A stretch of 64,000 nt of DNA from NCBI RefSeq assembly GCF_001421535.1, contig NZ_LMKN01000001.1:1338267-1402266 (forward strand), in the 5' to 3' direction. The DNA comes from Sphingomonas sp. Leaf20 (GTDB lineage: Bacteria > Pseudomonadota > Alphaproteobacteria > Sphingomonadales > Sphingomonadaceae). Below are positions 45,154-54,688 of the stretch, one piece after another; position 1 is the stretch's first letter, and every line of letters begins with the position of its first letter. A model generated the notes under the pieces. That model searched no databases and was not told the origin of the DNA. It saw nothing but the letters and a program-made list of their open reading frames with translations. The position numbers and the translations under genes were made by a program.

Positions 45154-46118
45154 TCCGCTCCGTCGTCACCGGTACCGGGTCGGCGCTGCCCGCACGCCGC
45201 GTATCGAACGCGGAACTCGCGGCGCAGGTCGACACCAGCGACGAATGGATCGTCGAGCGTACCGGCATCCGGTTCCGGCACATCGCGGGCGAAGGCGAGA
45301 CGACCGCGACGCTCGCGGCCGATGCATGCCGTGCCGCGCTGACCGCAGCGGGTATCGACGCGCAGGGCATCGACCTGATCGTGCTGGCGACCGCGACGCC
45401 CGATCAGACATTCCCCGCGACCGCCACCAAGGTCCAGGCGATGCTCGGCATCAACGACTGCGTCGCGTTCGACGTCGCGGCGGTCTGCTCGGGCTTCCTC
45501 TACGCGGTGCAGGTCGTCGACAGCATGATCCGCAGCGGCGTCGCCAAGCGCGCGCTGGTGATCGGCGCCGAGACGTTCAGCCGCATCCTCGACTGGGAAG
45601 ACCGGACGACCTGCGTGCTGTTCGGCGACGGTGCGGGCGCGATCGTGCTCGAGGCGCAGGACACCGCCGACGAGGGCGGCCGCGGCATCCTGACGACCAA
45701 GCTTCACGCCGATGGCCGGCACAATCAGTTGCTGTACGTCGATGGCGGCGTCTCGACGACCGGGACCGTCGGCAAGCTGCGCATGAAGGGCCGCGAGGTG
45801 TTCCGCCATGCGGTCACCAACCTGGCAGCGGTCATGACCGAGTCGCTCGCGATGGCGGGGCTGTCGGCGGATCAGGTCGACTGGGTCGTCCCGCATCAGG
45901 CGAATGCGCGCATCCTCGATGCGACCGCGCGCAAACTCGGGCTCCCCCCGGAGCGCGTCGTCGTCACGGTTGACCAGCACGCGAACACCTCGGCCGCCTC
46001 GGTCCCGCTCGCGCTCGACGTCGCAGTCCGCGATGGGCGCATCCGCGAGGGGCAGATCGTCGTGCTCGAGGCGATGGGCGGCGGCTTCACCTGGGGGGCA
46101 GCGGTCATCCGGTTCTAA
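45150..46118 (+). CDS. fabH: Beta-ketoacyl-ACP synthase III
   Basis: FabH starts fatty-acid synthesis by condensing acetyl-CoA with malonyl-ACP. The 322-residue protein has the catalytic triad C113 (AAVCSGF), H249 (VPHQAN) and N279 (QHANTSAAS), plus [12 protein letters not shown] near the start. Length and motifs are complete. It overlaps plsX by four nt. Confidence 0.97.
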   Translation: MIRSVVTGTGSALPARRVSNAELAAQVDTSDEWIVERTGIRFRHIAGEGETTATLAADACRAALTAAGIDAQGIDLIVLATATPDQTFPATATKVQAMLGINDCVAFDVAAVCSGFLYAVQVVDSMIRSGVAKRALVIGAETFSRILDWEDRTTCVLFGDGAGAIVLEAQDTADEGGRGILTTKLHADGRHNQLLYVDGGVSTTGTVGKLRMKGREVFRHAVTNLAAVMTESLAMAGLSADQVDWVVPHQANARILDATARKLGLPPERVVVTVDQHANTSAASVPLALDVAVRDGRIREGQIVVLEAMGGGFTWGAAVIRF

Positions 46119-46212
46119 TCGCAATTGAAACCCATTTGCGATTTGTCAGATATAGCACTTCCGATGATCCCGGCGCTTGTGTAGACACGGGCTGGGTGTG
46201 GGAGTTTGCGGA

Positions 46213-46512
46213 ATGACAATGACGGGTACCCTAACGCGTGCGGATCTCGCCGAGTCCCTCCATCGCGAGGTCGGCCTGTCACGGGCGGACGCATCGAAGG
46301 TCGTCGAGCAGATCCTCGTCGAGATGTGCGAAGCGCTTTCCAGCGGCGAGAATGTCAAGATTTCCGGCTTCGGCACCTTCGTCCTGCGCGACAAGGGCGA
46401 ACGCATCGGCCGCAACCCCAAGACCGGCGTCGAGGTTCCGATCGCACCGCGTCGTGTCCTGACGTTCCGCGCCAGCCAGATGATGCGCGAGCGCATTGTC
46501 GGCGCGGACTAG
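46213..46512 (+). CDS. ihfA: Integration host factor subunit alpha
   Basis: IHF bends DNA at sites in many promoters and supports sigma-54 activation. The 99-residue protein contains the DNABII signature [25 protein letters not shown] and [13 protein letters not shown]. The ATG at 46213 has GGAG upstream; a second ATG lies two codons later. It follows fabH by 94 bp and precedes the MerR gene by 10 bp, the standard alphaproteobacterial order. Confidence 0.95.
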   Translation: MTMTGTLTRADLAESLHREVGLSRADASKVVEQILVEMCEALSSGENVKISGFGTFVLRDKGERIGRNPKTGVEVPIAPRRVLTFRASQMMRERIVGAD

Positions 46513-46522
46513 ACGTCCGACG

Positions 46523-46888
46523 ATGCCGGAGACCTCCGGCAAGGCCCCTACCGCGTTTCGGACGATCGGCGAGTTGTCGGTCGAGACGGGCCTGCCGCAA
46601 CATATCCTGCGCTACTGGGAAACACGGTTCCCACAGCTGCGGCCGCTGCAACGTGCCGGCAACCGTCGCTACTACAGGGTCGAGGACGTCGCACTGGTGC
46701 GGCGGATCGACCAGCTGCTCAACCGCGACGGCTACACCGTGCGCGGCGTCCAGCAGTTGCTGGCGGGCGAGAAGAGCACCCCGCCTGCGATCCCCGGCCC
46801 CGCCGAGATCATCGCGCAGGCCGAATCGCCGATCCCCGCGCTGCGCGCCATCCGCGCCATGCTGGCCGAGGCGCTGGCGGCGGACTGA
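46523..46888 (+). CDS. MerR family transcriptional regulator
   Basis: A 121-residue regulator with a MerR helix-turn-helix: FRTIGELSVETGLPQHILRYWETRFPQL, then RRYYRVEDVALVRRIDQLL. The C-terminal part is short, so it likely lacks a large effector domain. It is regularly found behind ihfA in alphaproteobacteria; its target is unknown. The ATG at 46523 is chosen over an upstream in-frame start inside ihfA. Confidence 0.92.
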   Translation: MPETSGKAPTAFRTIGELSVETGLPQHILRYWETRFPQLRPLQRAGNRRYYRVEDVALVRRIDQLLNRDGYTVRGVQQLLAGEKSTPPAIPGPAEIIAQAESPIPALRAIRAMLAEALAAD

Positions 46889-46905
46889 CCCCCGACCACC
46901 CGGTT

Positions 46906-46933
46906 CGTCATCCCCACGGCGGCGGGGATGACG
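46906..46933. repeat. REP-like hairpin between convergent MerR and prfC genes
   Basis: CGTCATCCCC and GGGGATGACG form a 10-bp stem around an 8-nt loop. It is a single unit of the repeat that occurs as inverted pairs elsewhere, and fits a bidirectional transcript end. Confidence 0.65.
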
Positions 46934-46955
46934 ACGGATAGCGGTCGCAGCCCCC

Positions 46956-48524
46956 TTACCGCTCGCGCGTCGCGGCGAAGCGGATCTTGGGATAGCGATC
47001 GGCAATATAGTTCACCTCCCAGGCGCTTTTCGCGAGGAACACCGGGTTCCCGTCGCGGTCCTTCGCCATCGCGCCGCGGTTGATCTCGGCGAAGGTCTTG
47101 AGCTCCTGCGAGTCTTCCGCCGAGATCCAGCGTGCGGTCTCGTACGGCGCGGGCTCGAGCCCGGCCGCGACCTTGTACTCCGCGTCGAGGCGCGACAGCA
47201 GCACTTCGAGCTGAAGCTGCCCGACGACGCCGATGATCCAGTTCGAGCCGATGTCGGGGTAGAAGACCTGCGTCACCCCCTCCTCCGCCATGTCGTCGAG
47301 CGCCTTGCGCAACTGCTTGGTCTTGGTGAAATCCTTCAGCACGACGCGACGCAGGATTTCGGGCGCGAAGTTCGGCAGCCCGGTGAAGCGGATCGCGGCC
47401 TTTTCGCTCAGCGTATCGCCGACGCGCAGCGTGCCGTGGTTGGGGATGCCGATGATGTCGCCCGGAAACGCCTCGTCCGCCAGCTCGCGGTTCTGCGCGA
47501 AGAACAGGATCGGCGAATGGACCGCGATCGGCTTGCCGTGGCCCGTGGGGGTGAGCTTCATGCCGCGCTTGAACACGCCCGAGCACAGCCGCATGAACGC
47601 GATCCGGTCGCGGTGGTTGGGGTCCATGTTCGCCTGCACCTTGAACACGAAGCCGGTGACTTCGCTCTCATCTGGTGAGATGGGGGCAGGCTCGGCGGGC
47701 TGCGCGCGCGGCGGCGGGGCGTAGTCGGCAAGTGCTGCGATCAGTTCGGCGACGCCGAAATCCTTGAGCGCGGAGCCGAAATAGACCGGGGTCAGATTGC
47801 CCGCGCGATAGGCTTCGGCGTCGAAGCTCGAATAGCCGCCCTGGGCGAGTTCGGCTTCGTCGTTCAGGCGGACGATGCCTTCGGGGCTGAGGATCTTGGC
47901 CAGCTTGGGATCGTCGATGCCCTCAAAAGGGATCGCCTTGCCCATGAATTCGCGGCTGTCGCCTTCGGGGCGGCTCAATGTGTTGGCATAGAGATCGTAC
48001 ACGCCCTCGAACTCACCACCCATGCCGACCGGCCAGCTCATCGGGCAAACGTCGAGCTGCAGCATCTCGGCGACCTCGTCGAGCAGCGAGAACGGGTCGC
48101 GCCCCTCGCGATCGACCTTGTTGACGAAGGTGATGATTGGCACGTTGCGCAGGCGACAGACCTCGAACAGCTTGCGCGTCTGCGGCTCGATGCCCTTGGC
48201 CGCGTCGATGACCATGACTGCCGAGTCGACCGCGGTCAGCGTGCGGTAGGTGTCCTCGGAAAAGTCCTCATGGCCCGGCGTGTCGAGCAGGTTGAAGGTG
48301 ATCCCCTGGCGTTCGAAGGTCATCACCGACGACGTGACCGAGATGCCGCGCTGCTGCTCGATCTTCATCCAGTCGGAGCGCGCACGGCGGTTCTGGCCGC
48401 GCGCCTTCACCTCGCCCGCGAGATGGATCGCGCCGCCGAAATACAGGAGCTTCTCGGTCAGCGTGGTCTTGCCAGCGTCGGGATGCGAGATGATCGCGAA
48501 GGTGCGGCGGGGAAATTGGGTCAT
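46956..48524 (-). CDS. prfC: Peptide chain release factor 3
   Basis: RF3 is the GTPase that removes RF1/RF2 after termination. The 522-residue protein has SHPDAGKTT (G1), RGISVTSSVMTF (G2), LDTPGHEDFSEDT (G3) and TFVNKVDREGRDPF (G4), and the RF3-specific C-terminal domain. The ATG at 48524 is the normal start. It ends 22 bp from the convergent repeat. Confidence 0.96.
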   Translation of the reverse strand: MTQFPRRTFAIISHPDAGKTTLTEKLLYFGGAIHLAGEVKARGQNRRARSDWMKIEQQRGISVTSSVMTFERQGITFNLLDTPGHEDFSEDTYRTLTAVDSAVMVIDAAKGIEPQTRKLFEVCRLRNVPIITFVNKVDREGRDPFSLLDEVAEMLQLDVCPMSWPVGMGGEFEGVYDLYANTLSRPEGDSREFMGKAIPFEGIDDPKLAKILSPEGIVRLNDEAELAQGGYSSFDAEAYRAGNLTPVYFGSALKDFGVAELIAALADYAPPPRAQPAEPAPISPDESEVTGFVFKVQANMDPNHRDRIAFMRLCSGVFKRGMKLTPTGHGKPIAVHSPILFFAQNRELADEAFPGDIIGIPNHGTLRVGDTLSEKAAIRFTGLPNFAPEILRRVVLKDFTKTKQLRKALDDMAEEGVTQVFYPDIGSNWIIGVVGQLQLEVLLSRLDAEYKVAAGLEPAPYETARWISAEDSQELKTFAEINRGAMAKDRDGNPVFLAKSAWEVNYIADRYPKIRFAATRER

Positions 48525-48836
48525 GGCGTGGATCCGGGGAGCCGAGTCGGGGCTCGGAAGGTAAGGAAGTTCAGGCTACGTACCGCTCGGAATCCCCTCC
48601 CCGCGCGGGACGCGGCGGGATCGGGAGGAGGCGGCTTGCAGCGATCATCGCGTGCTATTGGCAGATGCGGGGCGTGTAGGACAGAGGGGGCGCGTCCTTC
48701 CCAAGACTGAATACATCTGACCGTTCGTGCCGAGTAGGCTTCGAGCCTGTCGAGAAGCCGTATCGAGGGACATGTACCTCGATACGAGCCCTCGACTTCG
48801 CTCGGCCTCTACTCGGCACGAACGGAATTGGCGAGG
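48525..48836. other. Gap of about 310 bp without a gene, holding a nested palindromic repeat
   Basis: Bases 48525-48720 contain the prfC upstream region and no supported gene. The rest is a 105-bp nested palindrome (48721-48825). The gap separates prfC from the epimerase gene on the same strand. Confidence 0.5.
48721..48825. repeat. Nested palindromic repeat of the CCGTTCGTGC family
   Basis: Perfect 17-bp ends (CCGTTCGTGCCGAGTAG at 48721-48737 and its complement at 48809-48825) surround a perfect inner 10-bp pair (48759-48768 and 48777-48786). Between them lie further imperfect complementary CTTCGAG/CTCGA stretches. It differs in sequence from the GTCATCCC family of repeats in this window. 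Confidence 0.7.
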
Positions 48837-49712
48837 TCAGGCCATCAGCGTGACGCGGAGCGCGATGCGTTTGGCGGCGCCCGGCGCCACCTCGAACACA
48901 CCGGGTTTGTCGCGGAACTCGCCGGTATAGCCCTCGGGATCGGCGATGCCGTGCCAGGGCTCGACGCAGACATAGGCCGCGCCGGGCTTGGTCCAGAGGC
49001 CGAGCATCGGCGTGTCGGGGAAATCGATCCGCAGCTGCGGGCCCGTCTCGGCGCCGTAGGTGACCGAGTCGGAGCGGACCGTGTCCCAGACGAGCGCGTC
49101 CTTGGCGAACAGGTCGTCGCGCAGGCGCAGCGTGCGGCCCTCCAGCGGCGAGGGCCGCTCCCCCTCCGCGATCGTGCCGTCGTCGGCGATCATGCGCAGC
49201 GCATCAGGCTCGTCAGCCGAGAAGACGATGCGGTGGTCGGCGCGATCCTCCCCGTAAGGCAGCGGCCAGGCGAAAGCGGGGTGGAACCCGAAGCTCGCCG
49301 GAAGCGGCTGCGCGGCGGGGTTCGTGATCGCGACGTCGACGCTCAGTGTCGCGTCGACCAGCGCGAACGTCACCGTCAGGCAGAAGTCGAACGGATAGAC
49401 CGCGCGCGTCTCTGGTGTCGCCTCGAGCGTGAAGGCGACCGATCCGGGCTGCTGCTCGGACACGGCGAAGACCATGCGCCGCGCGAAGCCGTGCTGCTTC
49501 ATCGGGTATTCGGTGCCGTCGATGCGGATCGTGTCGCGGTAGGGGCGGCCGACGACGGGGAAGAGGATCGGTGCGTGGCCGGTCCAATAGGCCGGGTCGG
49601 CGTTGGTCATCAGCTCGCGGCCGGCCGCGTCTTTCAGCGACGTGAGTTCGGCACCGAGCGGGTTGATCTGCGCGGTCAGGTGGTCGTTGGCGATCGTGAT
49701 GAGGTCGGTCAT
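48837..49712 (-). CDS. Aldose 1-epimerase family protein
   Basis: The 291-residue protein has the mutarotase fold segments NPLGAELTSLKD, PILFPVVGRP, MKQHGFAR, FGFHPAFAWPLP and a C-terminal CVEPWHGIADPEGY, which carry the conserved histidines and the glutamate of the active site. It interconverts anomers of a hexose or hexose-6-phosphate; the exact sugar is not clear. The gene follows pheT on the same strand across a 120-bp gap with a hairpin. Confidence 0.9.
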   Translation of the reverse strand: MTDLITIANDHLTAQINPLGAELTSLKDAAGRELMTNADPAYWTGHAPILFPVVGRPYRDTIRIDGTEYPMKQHGFARRMVFAVSEQQPGSVAFTLEATPETRAVYPFDFCLTVTFALVDATLSVDVAITNPAAQPLPASFGFHPAFAWPLPYGEDRADHRIVFSADEPDALRMIADDGTIAEGERPSPLEGRTLRLRDDLFAKDALVWDTVRSDSVTYGAETGPQLRIDFPDTPMLGLWTKPGAAYVCVEPWHGIADPEGYTGEFRDKPGVFEVAPGAAKRIALRVTLMA

Positions 49713-49734
49713 GGGGGTCCTTCCTTCGAATTCA

Positions 49735-49829
49735 TGCCCTCACCCTCGCCGCCTTCGGCGTCTCTCCCTCTCCCCTTGGGGGAGAGGGAAGGGGCCCGCG
49801 GCCGCTTGGCCGTGGGAAGGGTGAGGGCA
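49735..49829. repeat. Long inverted repeat with inner CCCTCTCCCC hairpin
   Basis: Outer 12-bp arms TGCCCTCACCCT and its complement (49735-49746, 49818-49829) enclose a perfect CCCTCTCCCC hairpin at 49766-49788. It fills the gap between pheT and the epimerase gene. The inner hairpin is the same as at 33858-33880. Confidence 0.65.
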
Positions 49830-49832
49830 CGC

Positions 49833-52247
49833 TTATACGCGCAGGCTCGCGCCCTGCTTGGCTGCCGCAGCGACGACCTTGTCGGCGATCGCCTTGATCT
49901 CCTCGTCGGTGAAGCTCTTGGCGGTGGGTTGCAGCACGATCTCGACCGCGACCGACTTGTGGCCGTCCTCGACGCCCTGCCCGGTGAACACGTCGAACAC
50001 CCGCGCCGAGACGATCGCGGCCTTGTCGGCCCCCTTGACCGCGCGGACCAGCGTGTCGGTGGCGAGCGCCGCCGGCACGAGGAACGCGAAGTCGCGGCGG
50101 ACCGCCTGGAGCGCGGGCGGCGTGTAGGCTGGGCGGGCGAAACCTGAGGCACGCTTGGGCGGAATCGCGTCGAGATAGATCTCCACCGCCGCCACCGCGA
50201 CGTCGAGATCGAACGCCTTCAGCACCAGCGGGTGGAGCATGCCGAAGCTTGCCAGCACGGTTTTAGGCCCAAGGCGCAGCGTGCCCGACTGGCCAGGATG
50301 CCAGGCATCGCCCGCCTCCCCCATCACTTGCAGATTGTCGACGGGTGCGCCCGAGGCGGCGAGCAGCGCCAGCGCTTCGGCCTTCGCATCATAGGCGTCG
50401 AAGCTCGCGGCCTTGCCGTCGCGCCAGCCGCGCGGGCGGCGGTCGCCCGCCAGCACCACACCGAGCGTCGCGCGCTCGGCGTCGGCGAGGTAGCGGCGGC
50501 CGATCTCGAACAGGCGGACGCTTTGCTGGCCGCGCTTGAGGTTGCGCCCCGTCGCGGCGAGCAGGCCGGGGAGCAGCGAGGGGCGCATGACCTTCAGGTC
50601 TTCGCTGATCGGGTTGGCGAGCGTCCAGGCGCCGCCACCGAACGGTGCGGCTTCGGCCTCAGAGAGGAAGCTCCACGTCACCGCTTCGTCGAGGCCGCGG
50701 GCGGCCGCGGCGCGGCGCGCGCGACGTTCGAGCTTCTGTTCGGGGGTGGCGGTCGGCTTGGCGACGCCGGGCATGCGCGGCAGCGGGGTCGAGGGGATGT
50801 TGTCGATGCCCTCGATCCGCACGACTTCCTCGACGAGATCGGCGGGGCCGTCGACGTCGCGGCGCCAGCTCGGGACCGTGACCGGCCATTTGCCCTCGAT
50901 CGTCGAGAACAGCGCGTCGCTGAACGCGTCGGCGGACTTGATGGCGCCGATCGTGAAGCCGAGCGACAGCAGCGTACGCGCCTGGCGTTCGGGCGCCACG
51001 TGGAGGCCACCGAGGTCCGCGCTGAGGCGCGGGTCGTAATGGATCACGCGCGGCTCCGACGGCGCTTCGCCCGAGCGCGTGACCTCACTCGCGGTGCCAC
51101 CACAGACGTGCAGTACGAGCGCGGTGGCGATCGCGAGGCCGTCGTCGAGGAACGCCGGATCGACGCCGCGTTCGAACCGGCTGCGCGCGTCCGAGGTGAG
51201 CGTGAGTGCCTGGCCGGTGCGCGCGATATGGTCGGGATCGAAATAGGCGCATTCGATCAGCACGTCGGTGGTGTCCGCCGAGACGCCCGAATGCTCGCCG
51301 CCCATGATGCCACCTATGTCGTGCACCGCCACGTCGTCGGCGATGACGGTCATGCTGGCGTCGAGCGTGTAGGTCTTGCCGTTGAGCGCGACGACCTGTT
51401 CGCCGTCCTTCGCCTTGCGCGCGACGAGGCCGCCGGAGAGCTTGGCTCGGTCGTAGACGTGGAGCGGGCGGCCGAGGTCGATCATCAGGTAATTGGTGAT
51501 GTCGACCAGCGCGGAGATCGGCTTCTGGCCGATCGCGAGCAGGCTGCGGCGCATCCAGTCGGGCGAGTCGCCGTTGCGCACGCCGGTGACGGTCTGCGCG
51601 AAGAAGGCGGGGCACCCTGCGGTGTCTTCGGTGCGGACCGATGGCCCTGCCCCGTCGGTGACGATGGGATCGAAGATCAGCGGTGTGAGCGTGCCCATCC
51701 CCGCCGCGGCGAGGTCGCGCGCGATGCCGCGCACGCCCATGCAGTCCTGGCGGTTGGGCGTGATCGCGACGTCGATGACGGGATCGGTGAGCCCGGCATA
51801 ATCGGGGTACGGCGTGCCGATCGGCGCGTCCGCGGGCAGCTCGATGATGCCGTCATGGTCCTCGCCGAGTTCGAGCTCGCGCGTCGAGCACATCATGCCG
51901 TTCGATTCGACGCCGCGGATGCTCGCGAGCTTGAGCGTCACGTCGAGACCGGGGACATACGCGCCCGGCGCACCGAACACGCCGACCAGCCCGGCGCGCG
52001 CGTTGGGCGCGCCGCACACGACCTGGAGCGGGCCATCGCCCGCGTCGACCGACAGGATCTGCAGCTTGTCGGCCTGCGGATGGCGTTCGGCGCTGAGCAC
52101 CTTGGCGATCCTGAACGCGGCGAGCTTCTCGCCCGGATTCTCGACGCCTTCGACTTCGAGGCCGATACGCGTGAGCGCATCGACGATCTGGTCGAGCGTG
52201 GCGGTGGTGTCGAGGTGCTGCTTGAGCCAGCTGAGCGTGAACTTCAT
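49833..52247 (-). CDS. pheT: Phenylalanine-tRNA ligase subunit beta
   Basis: The 804-residue large subunit of PheRS, which charges tRNA-Phe with PheS and edits tyrosine. It begins [20 protein letters not shown] and has the tRNA-binding EMAP-like domain (residues 40-150), the B3/B4 editing domain, and the C-terminal ferredoxin-like anticodon-binding domain. The start overlaps the stop of pheS by 4 nt (52244-52247), the normal pheST coupling. In an alternative longer frame only PheS-antisense sequence would be added. Confidence 0.97.
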   Translation of the reverse strand: MKFTLSWLKQHLDTTATLDQIVDALTRIGLEVEGVENPGEKLAAFRIAKVLSAERHPQADKLQILSVDAGDGPLQVVCGAPNARAGLVGVFGAPGAYVPGLDVTLKLASIRGVESNGMMCSTRELELGEDHDGIIELPADAPIGTPYPDYAGLTDPVIDVAITPNRQDCMGVRGIARDLAAAGMGTLTPLIFDPIVTDGAGPSVRTEDTAGCPAFFAQTVTGVRNGDSPDWMRRSLLAIGQKPISALVDITNYLMIDLGRPLHVYDRAKLSGGLVARKAKDGEQVVALNGKTYTLDASMTVIADDVAVHDIGGIMGGEHSGVSADTTDVLIECAYFDPDHIARTGQALTLTSDARSRFERGVDPAFLDDGLAIATALVLHVCGGTASEVTRSGEAPSEPRVIHYDPRLSADLGGLHVAPERQARTLLSLGFTIGAIKSADAFSDALFSTIEGKWPVTVPSWRRDVDGPADLVEEVVRIEGIDNIPSTPLPRMPGVAKPTATPEQKLERRARRAAAARGLDEAVTWSFLSEAEAAPFGGGAWTLANPISEDLKVMRPSLLPGLLAATGRNLKRGQQSVRLFEIGRRYLADAERATLGVVLAGDRRPRGWRDGKAASFDAYDAKAEALALLAASGAPVDNLQVMGEAGDAWHPGQSGTLRLGPKTVLASFGMLHPLVLKAFDLDVAVAAVEIYLDAIPPKRASGFARPAYTPPALQAVRRDFAFLVPAALATDTLVRAVKGADKAAIVSARVFDVFTGQGVEDGHKSVAVEIVLQPTAKSFTDEEIKAIADKVVAAAAKQGASLRV

Positions 52248-53359
52248 GCGCCGACTCCGGCCGACAGAGTGGGGACGTCGAGGCTCGAGAAACCATAATG
52301 TTTCAGCCAGCGGATATCGCCGTCGAAGAACGGGCGGAGATCGTCCATGCCGTATTTGAGCATCGCGAGCCGGTCGATGCCGCAGCCGAACGCGAAGCCC
52401 TGCCACTCGTCGGGATCGAGCCCGCACGCCTCGATCACCTTGCGGTGGACCATCCCCGAGCCAAGAATCTCGAGCCAGCCGTCGGGTTCGGCGCCACCGA
52501 CGACGCGCTTGCCCTTGACCAGCGTGTAGCCGACGTCGATCTCGACCGAGGGTTCGGTGAACGGGAAATAGCTCGGGCGCATCCTGAGCACGATGTCGTC
52601 GCGCTCGAAGAACGCCTTCACGAACGTCTCGAGCGTCCATTTCAGGTGGCCGAGCGTGATGCCCTTGTCGATCACGAGGCCCTCGACCTGATGGAACATC
52701 GGCGTGTGCGTGGCGTCCGAGTCCGAGCGGTAGGTGCGGCCCGGCGCGATGATGCGGATCGGCGGCTTCTGGCTCAGCATCGTGCGGATCTGGACGGGCG
52801 AGGTGTGCGTGCGGAGCAGCGAGAAGGTCGTCTTCTCGTCGGCGGTGCCCGCGACCTTCGCGTCGATCCCTTGCTGGAGATAGAAGGTGTCGTGCATCGC
52901 GCGCGCCGGATGCGTCTCGGGAATGTTGAGCGCGGAGAAATTGTGCCAGTCGGTCTCGATCTCGGGCCCGGTCGCGACCGCGAAGCCGAGGTCGGCGAAG
53001 ATCTCGGCGAGTTCGTCCATGACCTGGCTGACCGGATGGATCGTGCCGGGCATCGGCGCATCGGCGGGGAGCGTCATGTCGAGCGTTTCGCTGGCGAGGC
53101 GCGCGTCGAGCGCGGCGCGTTCGAGCGTTGCTTTCCGTTCAGCGATGCCGTTCGCAACCGCCTCCCGCAGCCCCTGGATGAGCGGGCCCTGCACGAGGCG
53201 CTCGTCGGGGGTCATCTTGCCGAGCGTCTTGAGCAGCGCGGTGATCGTGCCCTGCTTGCCGAGCGCCTCGACCCGGCACGCCTCCAGCGCGTCGAGGCCG
53301 GATGCCGCGGCGATCGCCGTCAACATGTGTTCGCGCATCTGGTTCAGGTCTTGCGTCAC
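52244..53359 (-). CDS. pheS: Phenylalanine-tRNA ligase subunit alpha
   Basis: The 371-residue catalytic subunit. Class II motifs are visible: [39 protein letters not shown] (motif 2) and [14 protein letters not shown] (motif 3), with an N-terminal coiled coil. The GTG start at 53359 has GGGAG seven nt upstream and follows the GIY-YIG stop by one base. Canonically rplT precedes pheS directly; here a GIY-YIG gene and repeat pair separate them. Confidence 0.97.
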   Translation of the reverse strand: MTQDLNQMREHMLTAIAAASGLDALEACRVEALGKQGTITALLKTLGKMTPDERLVQGPLIQGLREAVANGIAERKATLERAALDARLASETLDMTLPADAPMPGTIHPVSQVMDELAEIFADLGFAVATGPEIETDWHNFSALNIPETHPARAMHDTFYLQQGIDAKVAGTADEKTTFSLLRTHTSPVQIRTMLSQKPPIRIIAPGRTYRSDSDATHTPMFHQVEGLVIDKGITLGHLKWTLETFVKAFFERDDIVLRMRPSYFPFTEPSVEIDVGYTLVKGKRVVGGAEPDGWLEILGSGMVHRKVIEACGLDPDEWQGFAFGCGIDRLAMLKYGMDDLRPFFDGDIRWLKHYGFSSLDVPTLSAGVGA

Positions 53360-53360
53360 G

Positions 53361-53702
53361 TCATACTCCCAGGGCGGGTTCGGTCGGCAGATCGGACAGG
53401 CGGGGCAGCCCCAGACCGATACCCAGATCGTCCCAATTTTCGTTGCGCGCTTCGATCAGCTCGATCTTCCACGCTCTTCGCCAGTCCTTCAACCGCTTCT
53501 CGCGAACGATCGCGGCCTCCATCGTGTCGAACATCTCGTAATAAGCGAGACGCCTGATGCCGTACCGGCGAGTGAAGCCGGGGATCAACCCCTCGCGGTG
53601 CTGAACGAGGCGCGCGATCAAGTTTGAGGTGACGCCGATGTAGAGCGCGCCGTGGCGGCGCGAGGCGAGGATGTAGACGCAAGGCTGAAAGGTTTCGCGC
53701 AT
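53361..53702 (-). CDS. GIY-YIG nuclease family protein (small, single-domain)
   Basis: The 113-residue protein has [21 protein letters not shown], the GIY-YIG motif pair, and [23 protein letters not shown] sequence toward the end with the basic residues of the family. It resembles the small UPF0213/YhbQ-type nucleases. The ATG at 53702 has GGGAG upstream; the open frame further upstream runs through the REP pair and is not protein. It lies between rplT and pheS, where the translation operon is normally uninterrupted. Confidence 0.88.
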   Translation of the reverse strand: MRETFQPCVYILASRRHGALYIGVTSNLIARLVQHREGLIPGFTRRYGIRRLAYYEMFDTMEAAIVREKRLKDWRRAWKIELIEARNENWDDLGIGLGLPRLSDLPTEPALGV

Positions 53703-53726
53703 TTCTTGCTCCCCCTTGATCACCCT

Positions 53727-53836
53727 CCCCGTCATCCCGGCGGACGCCGGGACCCATGGTTGCGGGCCGGGTGATGGTAGCACGCTTTCGCCGGGTCCGC
53801 CGTAACCGTGGGTCCCGGCGTTCGCCGGGATGACGG
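53727..53836. repeat. Inverted pair of REP-like palindromes beside the GIY-YIG gene
   Basis: Units at 53727-53760 and 53805-53836 are inverted copies of the GTCATCCCGGCG type followed by GGGACCCA, with a 44-bp spacer. They lie between rplT and the GIY-YIG gene, just before the rplT terminator. Confidence 0.75.
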
Positions 53837-53877
53837 ATGGGGGGATGGCCGGTCGGCAAACCCCAAACACAAAAAAA

Positions 53878-53905
53878 GGGCGCCGGTGGTTTCCCACCGG
53901 CGCCC
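53878..53905 (-). terminator. Strong Rho-independent terminator of rplT
   Basis: A perfect 12-bp stem (GGGCGCCGGTGG and complement) with a 4-nt loop, followed on the leftward transcript by seven T residues. It should end the rpmI-rplT transcript 26 nt after the rplT stop, so pheS needs its own promoter. Confidence 0.92.
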
Positions 53906-53931
53906 TTTTCGAACCCAACCTCAGTCGCGGA

Positions 53932-54297
53932 TTACGCGGCCTGGGGAAGTGCTGCCTTCGCCTGGGCGACGATCGCGCTGAAGGCTGCGCCCTCGTGCAT
54001 CGCGATGTCGGCCAGGACCTTGCGGTCGAGTTCGATACCCGCAAGCTTCACGCCGTGCATGAACTGCGAGTACGTCAGACCCTCGGCGCGGACGCCGGCG
54101 TTGATGCGCTGGATCCACAGGCCGCGGAAGGTGCGCTTCTTAACCTTGCGGTCGCGATAAGCGTACTGTCCGGCCTTTTCGACGGCCTGACGGGCGATGC
54201 GGATGGTGTTCTTGCGACGGCCATAATAGCCCTTCGCCTGAACCAAAATACGCTTGTGCTTGGCGCGGGTGGTAACACCCCGTTTTACGCGTGCCAT
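53932..54297 (-). CDS. rplT: 50S ribosomal protein L20
   Basis: The 121-residue protein [20 protein letters not shown] has the conserved [45 protein letters not shown] block of L20. It assembles early into the large subunit. It is followed by a very strong terminator and follows rpmI by 19 nt. Confidence 0.97.
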   Translation of the reverse strand: MARVKRGVTTRAKHKRILVQAKGYYGRRKNTIRIARQAVEKAGQYAYRDRKVKKRTFRGLWIQRINAGVRAEGLTYSQFMHGVKLAGIELDRKVLADIAMHEGAAFSAIVAQAKAALPQAA

Positions 54298-54316
54298 TGT
54301 CTAATTCCTTCTCAGC

Positions 54317-54520
54317 TCAACGCAGGCCGTAAGGCGCCCAGGCCTTCACTGCTGCGGTATCGGCCTTGGACAGCAGCTTGGTGCCGCGGTTCTGACGGAT
54401 GTACTTGCCGTTGTGATGCGCCAGACGGTGACGCTTGCCGGCGACGCCGTGCTTGAGCAGGCCGGTGGCGGTGAGCTTGAAGCGCTTCTTGACGCCGCTC
54501 TTGGTCTTCAGCTTGGGCAT
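54317..54520 (-). CDS. rpmI: 50S ribosomal protein L35
   Basis: A 67-residue basic protein MPKLKTKSGVKKRFKLTATG with HRLAHHNGKYIRQNRGTK, the L35 signature. It is the first gene of the rpmI-rplT unit. infC, which often precedes it, is absent: the upstream gene is a divergent AsmA-like gene. Confidence 0.96.
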   Translation of the reverse strand: MPKLKTKSGVKKRFKLTATGLLKHGVAGKRHRLAHHNGKYIRQNRGTKLLSKADTAAVKAWAPYGLR

Positions 54521-54688
54521 TTTTATCCTTTCGGTTACGAAGGAGGACGCTGAAATCGCCGCGGCAGCCCACACTGGCCGGGCGATTCGTCGAACGCGTT
54601 CCCTTCGAGGAAGCGGCGCGCATAGACGGGCGTGGCGCCATTGTCCACCATTTGGAACCGCAGCGCCCGCCATGCGATACGTTCTTTC

